In this document: positions 60,140 through 64,000 of the stretch, piece by piece
How the letters are laid out: every line of letters begins with the position of its first letter
Position numbering within the stretch: the stretch's first letter is position 1
Source: Streptomyces sp. HUAS 15-9
GTDB taxonomy: Bacteria > Actinomycetota > Actinomycetes > Streptomycetales > Streptomycetaceae
Direction of reading: 5' to 3'
NCBI RefSeq assembly: GCF_025642155.1
Contig: NZ_CP106798.1
Location: forward strand, 744,001-808,000
Length of the DNA stretch: 64,000 nucleotides
The notes under the pieces: generated by a model
What the model was told of the DNA's origin: nothing
The model's input: the letters and a program-made list of their open reading frames with translations, nothing else
Database searches by the model: none
Made by a program: the position numbers and the translations under genes

Positions 60140-60482
60140 GGCGTACTCCCGGCGGACGACGCACCGGGCAGTGGTGCCCGGCCGAATGCGATGCTGCGTC
60201 ACGGGCCGTCCGCGCAGCGGCCGACAAGCGGCGGGGTCACCCGAAAGCGGCGCGCACGCCGCCACCCGGCCGTGTGAACATGGCAATTCAGACAGTCCGT
60301 ACAGAAGCGAACAGATTCAGGGCTGATTCGAAGAGAGTTCTCGCCCAACCGTGCGAGTTCGGTCGATGACAGTGTGTACTGTGCTGCGAGCGCCTTCAGT
60401 GAGCGCCACGGACTCCCCCCTGCCCGCCTTCCCGCACAGCCCCCTGCCCTGTTTCCTGCCCGACTTCCTTGGAACCCTTTCG
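60140..60482. promoter_or_regulatory. Divergent control region of hydrogenase operon and conservon
   Basis: 343 bases with both promoters. ACAGT-gtgt-ACTGT at 60369-60382 is a perfect inverted repeat, and a related ACAGTCCGTACAG occurs near 60293-60305; both could bind the same regulator. No promoter hexamers could be fixed. No gene is seen. Confidence 0.4.
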
Positions 60483-61808
60483 ATGATGGAATTACCGGAC
60501 CTGGTGGCCGGCGGTCTCGCCGTCGGCACGCTGTCCGCGGTCGCGCTCGGCGGCGGTCTGCTCCGGTCCCGGCGTCAACGAGCCGCGCTCCGCGCCCAGT
60601 TGACCGAGATACGGGCCCGTCTGGACAGCGCCCAGCAGGCGTTCACCGCCGAGGTCGAGCACCTCGCCGCGCGGCGCGTCCCGGCCGCCGCCCAGCAACT
60701 GGCGCACCCCCATGTCGTCGTGCCCGGCCCGGCAGGGCAGCAGACGGCCGGTACGCCCGCGGGGATCGCGCTCGAGCACACGCTCACCGCGGTGCGGGCC
60801 GAGCTGACGGCGCAGCGCACCCGGATCGACGCGGCCGCCCAGGCGGGCCTGCGCGGTGCCACCCGGGAGATCCAGGCGGCCCTGTACCGGCTGCAGGACG
60901 CCCTGCGCGGCCTCCAACAGAGGTACGACGAGCCCGAGTTGACGCAGACGCTGTTCGCGCTTGACCACGAGAACGAGCAGTCGCTGCGCCGGGCGCAGGT
61001 CGCCGCGGTGGTGTGCGGGGCCTGGGTGGGACTCGCCCGTGAGGAGTCCCATCTGGTGGACGCGGTGACGGGCGCTCAGGCCCGGCTCGCAGGCTACCAC
61101 CGGGTCCGCGTCCACAACCATCTGGAGCCGGGCACCGCCCTGGTGTCGCACGCGGTCGAGCCGGTCGCCATCATCGTCGCCGAGCTCCTGGACAACGCGC
61201 TGCGGCACTCCGCGTCGGAGACCGACGTCGTGGTCGACCTGGAACACGTCCACCACGGGGTGTGCGTCACCGTCGACGACGCGGGCCTGGGCATGACGCA
61301 CGACGAACGGGCCCGCGCCCAGCGGATAGTGGCCGGCACCGACCCCATCCTGCTCACCGACCTCGGTGACCCGCCCCGCATGGGGCTGGCCGCGATCGGG
61401 CAGCTGACCCGCCAGTTCGACCTGGGCGTCGATGTCTCCTCCCCCTCACCGTACGGCGGTGTGCGCGCGGTGCTGCGCGTGGAGAGCCATCTGCTCAGTC
61501 ACATCGACCCGGTCGAGCAGCCGCCGGCGGCCAGCGCCCCGCGCTCGACGCGCAGGAGCACCGCGCCCGAGGCCTCGGCGGCGCCGGCGCGGGCAGAGGC
61601 CGTACGGGACCGAGCGTCCGCCGCGCCGAGCCGCGACGCCGCCCACGGGTACGGCACCGATCACCAGGACCCCGCCCCGGCACCGGGTCACCAGGGGCCG
61701 CGGGACGCGGGCACTCTTCCGCAGCGGCGGCGCCGTACCCGGGCCGCGGCTCCCGCCGCACCCGCGCCGCGCAGTCCGGCCCGCCGCCCGTTCGCGGTCG
61801 GCTCGTAG
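60483..61808 (+). CDS. cvnA: CvnA-type sensor histidine kinase-like protein (conservon)
   Basis: A 441-residue membrane-anchored ATPase/kinase-like protein: one N-terminal hydrophobic segment (LVAGGLAVGTLSAVALGGG), coiled-coil (RAALRAQLTEIRARLDSAQQ and AQRTRIDAAAQAGLRGATRE), helical dimerisation region with FALDHENEQSLRRAQ, and a HATPase_c domain (IIVAELLDNALRHSASETDV; VTVDDAGLGMTHDERARAQR). The C-terminal 80 residues are Ala/Pro/Arg-rich. CvnA normally heads cvnA-B-C-D-E(-F), where B-D are a roadblock protein, DUF742 and a small GTPase. Here B, C and D do not follow. ATG 60483 or 60486. Confidence 0.85.
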   Translation: MMELPDLVAGGLAVGTLSAVALGGGLLRSRRQRAALRAQLTEIRARLDSAQQAFTAEVEHLAARRVPAAAQQLAHPHVVVPGPAGQQTAGTPAGIALEHTLTAVRAELTAQRTRIDAAAQAGLRGATREIQAALYRLQDALRGLQQRYDEPELTQTLFALDHENEQSLRRAQVAAVVCGAWVGLAREESHLVDAVTGAQARLAGYHRVRVHNHLEPGTALVSHAVEPVAIIVAELLDNALRHSASETDVVVDLEHVHHGVCVTVDDAGLGMTHDERARAQRIVAGTDPILLTDLGDPPRMGLAAIGQLTRQFDLGVDVSSPSPYGGVRAVLRVESHLLSHIDPVEQPPAASAPRSTRRSTAPEASAAPARAEAVRDRASAAPSRDAAHGYGTDHQDPAPAPGHQGPRDAGTLPQRRRRTRAAAPAAPAPRSPARRPFAVGS

Positions 61809-61829
61809 CCGACGCCGAGCGCTGTCCAG

Positions 61830-62301
61830 GATCCTCGGCAACCCGCTCTACTACTCCACGCTCACCAGCGGCGCCCGCCCGGTGATGGATGCGGTGACCG
61901 AGGTGCTGCACCACGAGACCCCACTGGCCAACTACGGCATCTACTACGCCCGCACACCCGTGTCGTTCCACGGGACGTGGGTCAGGGCCGCGGTGCCCGT
62001 GGTGGTCTCCTTCGGAGCCGTCGGACTGTTCGCCGAGCAGCGGGCGACCGGAGGCCGGCACCCGGCGGACGCCTCGCACCTGTCCTGGGGCGCGGGCCCG
62101 CACGCCTGCCCGGTCAGACATCACACGCTGCTCATCGTGACCGAGGCGATCGAGCAGCTCACCCAGTGGCTGCCCGATCTGGAACCCGTCGTGCCCCGGG
62201 ACCGCCTCGACTGGCGGCCCGGCCCCTTCCACCGCTCGCTGACATCCCTGCCCGTGCGGTTCAGCCCCCGCTCCCCCGACCAGCCAGGAGAGTTGCCGTG
62301 A
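61830..62301 (+). pseudogene. Truncated P450 (C-terminal remnant of a conservon cvnE)
   Basis: About 155 codons resembling the last third of a conservon P450: RPVMDAVTEVLHHETPLANY (K-helix region), GTWVRAAVPVVVSFGAVG, and the heme loop SHLSWGAGPHACPVRHHTLL with the axial Cys. The N-terminal two-thirds, including the I-helix, are missing; the similarity starts right after the cvnA stop. The frame has no sensible start upstream (ATG 61885 is inside the K-helix). It ends in a GTGA overlap with the following P450 gene, so that overlap survived the deletion. Confidence 0.75.
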
Positions 62302-63530
62302 CCGTGACCGACCGCATCGCCATCGACCCGTTCGGCGCCGACATCCCCGCCGAGAGCGCCCGGCTGCGCGCGCTCGGCCCGATCGTGCCCGTCGAACTGC
62401 CCGGCGGCATCCCCGCCTGGGCCCCCACCGGCTACGACGTCCTCAAGGAACTGATCCTCGATCCCCAGGTCAGCAAGGATCCCCGGCTGCACTGGCGGCT
62501 GTTTCCCGAGATCGGCGCGAACCCCTCCTGGGCCTGGATCCTGGGCTGGGTCGGCGTGGTCAACATGCTCTCCACGTACGGCCCCGACCACACCCGGCTG
62601 CGCAAGCTGGTGGCGCCGAGCTTCACCGTGCGGCGCACCGAGGCGATGCGGCCGCGGGTGGAGGCCATCACCGCGGAGCTGCTGGAAGCCCTGGAGGCCG
62701 CGGGCGCCGACGGCGAGACGGTCGATGTACGCGAGGCGCTCGCTCATCCGCTGCCGATGCGGCTGATCTGTGAACTGTTCGGTGTGCCCGAGGAGATGCG
62801 GGAGGACACCGCCGAGCTCATCGCGGCGATCATGGACACCTCGGACCCGAGCCCGGAGCACGCCACGTGGGTGCAGGAGCGGATCGGCGCGGTGCTGGGC
62901 GGGCTGATCGCGTACAAGGTCGAGCAGCCGGGCGACGACATGACCACGGAGCTGATCCGGGTCCGGGACGAGGACGGCGACCGGCTCAGCGACGAGGAGC
63001 TGCTCTACACGCTGCTGCTGGTGATCGGCGCCGGTTTCGAGACCACGGTCAACCTCATCGGCAACGCGGTCGTCGCCCTGCTGCGCGACCCCGGGCAGCT
63101 GGCGGCCGTCCGCTCCGGTGCCGTCTCCTGGGACGCCGTGATCGACGAGACGCTGCGGTTGCACCCCTCCATCGCCTCGCTCCCGCTGCGCTTCGCGGTC
63201 GGCGACCTGAAGGTCGGGGACGTCACGGTTCCGGCCGGGGACGCGATCATCACGACGTACGCCGCCGCCGGACTGGATCCCGAGCACTACGGGCCCGAGG
63301 CCGGTGTCTTCGACGCCTCGCGGGCGGCCGACGACCATCTCTCCTTCGGCATCGGCGTGCACCGCTGCATCGGCGCGCCGCTCGCCCGGGTGGAGGCGCT
63401 GACCGCGCTGCCCGCGCTGTTCGGCCGGTTCCCGGATCTGCGGCTGGCCGCCACGGACGACGAGCTGCGGCAGGTGCGGTCCTTCATCGCCTTCGGCTGG
63501 CGGGAGATTCCGGTCCGGCTGCGGGGCTGA
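62298..63530 (+). CDS. Cytochrome P450 (conservon CvnF-like)
   Basis: A complete 410-residue P450: AGFETTVNLIG I-helix, DETLRLHPSIASLPLRF K-helix, heme loop LSFGIGVHRCIGAPLAR. The position after the cvnE remnant, with start overlap, matches the second P450 found in some conservons. In the I-helix the usual acid of the AG-E/D-T pattern is preserved (AGFETT). GTG 62298 has AGGAGA before it. Substrate unknown; conservon P450s are thought to act as part of a membrane-associated G-protein-like signalling unit. Confidence 0.9.
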   Translation: MTVTDRIAIDPFGADIPAESARLRALGPIVPVELPGGIPAWAPTGYDVLKELILDPQVSKDPRLHWRLFPEIGANPSWAWILGWVGVVNMLSTYGPDHTRLRKLVAPSFTVRRTEAMRPRVEAITAELLEALEAAGADGETVDVREALAHPLPMRLICELFGVPEEMREDTAELIAAIMDTSDPSPEHATWVQERIGAVLGGLIAYKVEQPGDDMTTELIRVRDEDGDRLSDEELLYTLLLVIGAGFETTVNLIGNAVVALLRDPGQLAAVRSGAVSWDAVIDETLRLHPSIASLPLRFAVGDLKVGDVTVPAGDAIITTYAAAGLDPEHYGPEAGVFDASRAADDHLSFGIGVHRCIGAPLARVEALTALPALFGRFPDLRLAATDDELRQVRSFIAFGWREIPVRLRG

Positions 63531-63539
63531 AGGTGAGGA

Positions 63540-63574
63540 GGGGCGCGACCGGTCCCCCGTTCCGGTCGTGCCCC
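63540..63574. terminator. Hairpin terminator after P450
   Basis: GGGGCGCGACCGG at 63540-63552 pairs with CCGGTCGTGCCCC at 63562-63574 (one G-U pair) around a nine-base loop. Ten bases beyond the P450 stop. Confidence 0.65.
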
Positions 63575-63680
63575 CGCGGCATGTGAACTTAACGGCAGGT
63601 GGAGCCGTTGGGTATCGCGGCGGTGCCCGTTTCGGGGTACGGAGGACTCACCCGTGCACAGGTGCGTCCGAATCACCCGG

Positions 63681-64000
63681 TTACGTACCGTGGAGTGCGG
63701 GTTCGGCGAGGTCACCGACTGCCAGCAGGGCCAGTACGACCTCGTACAGGTCGGTGCCCGCGGCCAGGAGCTGGCGTTCCAGGACGGGTTCGGCGCTGCG
63801 GACGTGTTCGCGCACGGTCTGGGCGTGGACGCCCAGGTCCTGGGCGGCGCGCTCGGCGTTGCCGCCCGCCGCGATCCAGGCGCGCAGCGTGCCGCGCAGG
63901 TCCCGTCCGTCCCGGGTGAGCCGCCCGAGGAGCTCTTGGGCCCAGGTGCGCAGCACGGTCCCGGCGAGCAGGTCGCCGATCGGGACGGCGACCGGCCGCG
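63681..64000 (-). CDS. PucR-type C-terminal helix-turn-helix protein, 5' part beyond window
   Basis: The visible C-terminal 106 codons match the PucR/CdaR output domain (TLRAWIAAGGNAERAAQDLG, then VHAQTVREHVRSAEPVLERQ). The frame stays open to base 64000 (PVAVPIGDLLAGTVLRTWAQ), so the start is outside. Such regulators often control purine, proline or secondary metabolism. In place of the usual Asn-Thr-Val-x-Tyr-Arg sequence it has AQTVREHV, a variant. The ligand domain cannot be seen. Confidence 0.75.
   Translation of the reverse strand, partial: RPVAVPIGDLLAGTVLRTWAQELLGRLTRDGRDLRGTLRAWIAAGGNAERAAQDLGVHAQTVREHVRSAEPVLERQLLAAGTDLYEVVLALLAVGDLAEPALHGT

Noticed and set aside
1..64000. tRNA, rRNA, riboswitch, prophage or insertion sequence
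   Set aside because: No cloverleaf, conserved RNA core, integrase, transposase or terminal inverted repeats were recognised on either strand; a covariance-model scan would be needed to exclude small RNAs.

Overview
The window reads as chromosomal DNA of a Streptomyces or close relative. It has very high GC, frequent GTG starts with GGAGG-type ribosome binding sites, many four-base start/stop overlaps, and families typical of that genus (SCO6745-like, DUF4232, conservon proteins, SpoIIE-type phosphatases, a telomere-associated Tap protein, a SAV_5884-type peptide ligase). No tRNA, rRNA, CRISPR array, prophage or insertion sequence was seen. The Tap-like gene and several decayed genes fit an arm of a linear chromosome; that placement is an inference.

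Layout. 1-8.8 kb: single-gene metabolism and regulation (FAD monooxygenase cut by the window edge, CelD-type acetyltransferase, DUF427, DJ-1/PfpI, DUF4232 lipoprotein, TetR regulator divergent from a FusB-like FBP protein with a shared palindrome, GPP34, PadR, GDSL hydrolase). 8.8-12.2 kb: pyruvate carboxylase with a strong hairpin terminator. 12.5-16.2 kb: a three-gene operon with a sorbitol-dehydrogenase-type small subunit, a GMC flavoprotein with a CX5CX3C iron-sulfur motif, and a ferritin-like protein. 16.2-17.5 kb: a secreted GH18 chitinase behind two DasR-type operators. 17.5-28.8 kb: small membrane proteins, a decayed GMC oxidoreductase, YihY, a complete ferredoxin / ferredoxin reductase / P450 set, a truncated SDR, and a stress-type membrane gene group (DUF7144, SHOCT, HdeD) with a 17-bp tandem repeat. 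29-34.1 kb: signalling proteins (PAS-GAF-SpoIIE-ATPase, membrane PP2C) and a remnant of a GH127-like gene. 34.4-39.6 kb: SCO6745 family, a secreted protein, a fructosamine kinase, Tap and its small partner.

39.6-41.8 kb: a small graspetide (ATP-grasp RiPP) locus with precursor, ATP-grasp ligase and, in place of the methyltransferase often found in such loci, a Gfo/Idh/MocA oxidoreductase. 41.9-45.1 kb: an acetyltransferase with an 18-codon upstream ORF, a third SpoIIE-type phosphatase and small unknown genes. 45.2-60.1 kb: one long minus-strand operon for an actinobacterial-type (group 1h, formerly group 5) [NiFe] uptake hydrogenase. Its transcription order is hypX, small subunit, large subunit, NifU-like, DUF5947, DUF6084, a 473-residue unknown, endopeptidase, DUF6893 micro-protein, hypA, hypB, hypF, hypC, hypD, hypE. 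Hydrogenases of this type oxidise trace atmospheric H2; here structural, cofactor-building (including HypX for CO) and maturation genes sit together. 60.5-63.5 kb: a collapsed conservon (cvnA, a 5'-truncated P450, a full P450; no cvnB, C or D). The window ends inside a PucR-type regulator.

Four gene remnants or deletion scars (GMC at 19.3 kb, SDR at 25.2 kb, GH127 at 33.9 kb, conservon at 61.8 kb) show that this segment has been losing DNA. The most interesting regions are the graspetide locus, the three-gene flavoprotein/ferritin-like operon, and the poorly characterised accessory genes inside the hydrogenase operon.
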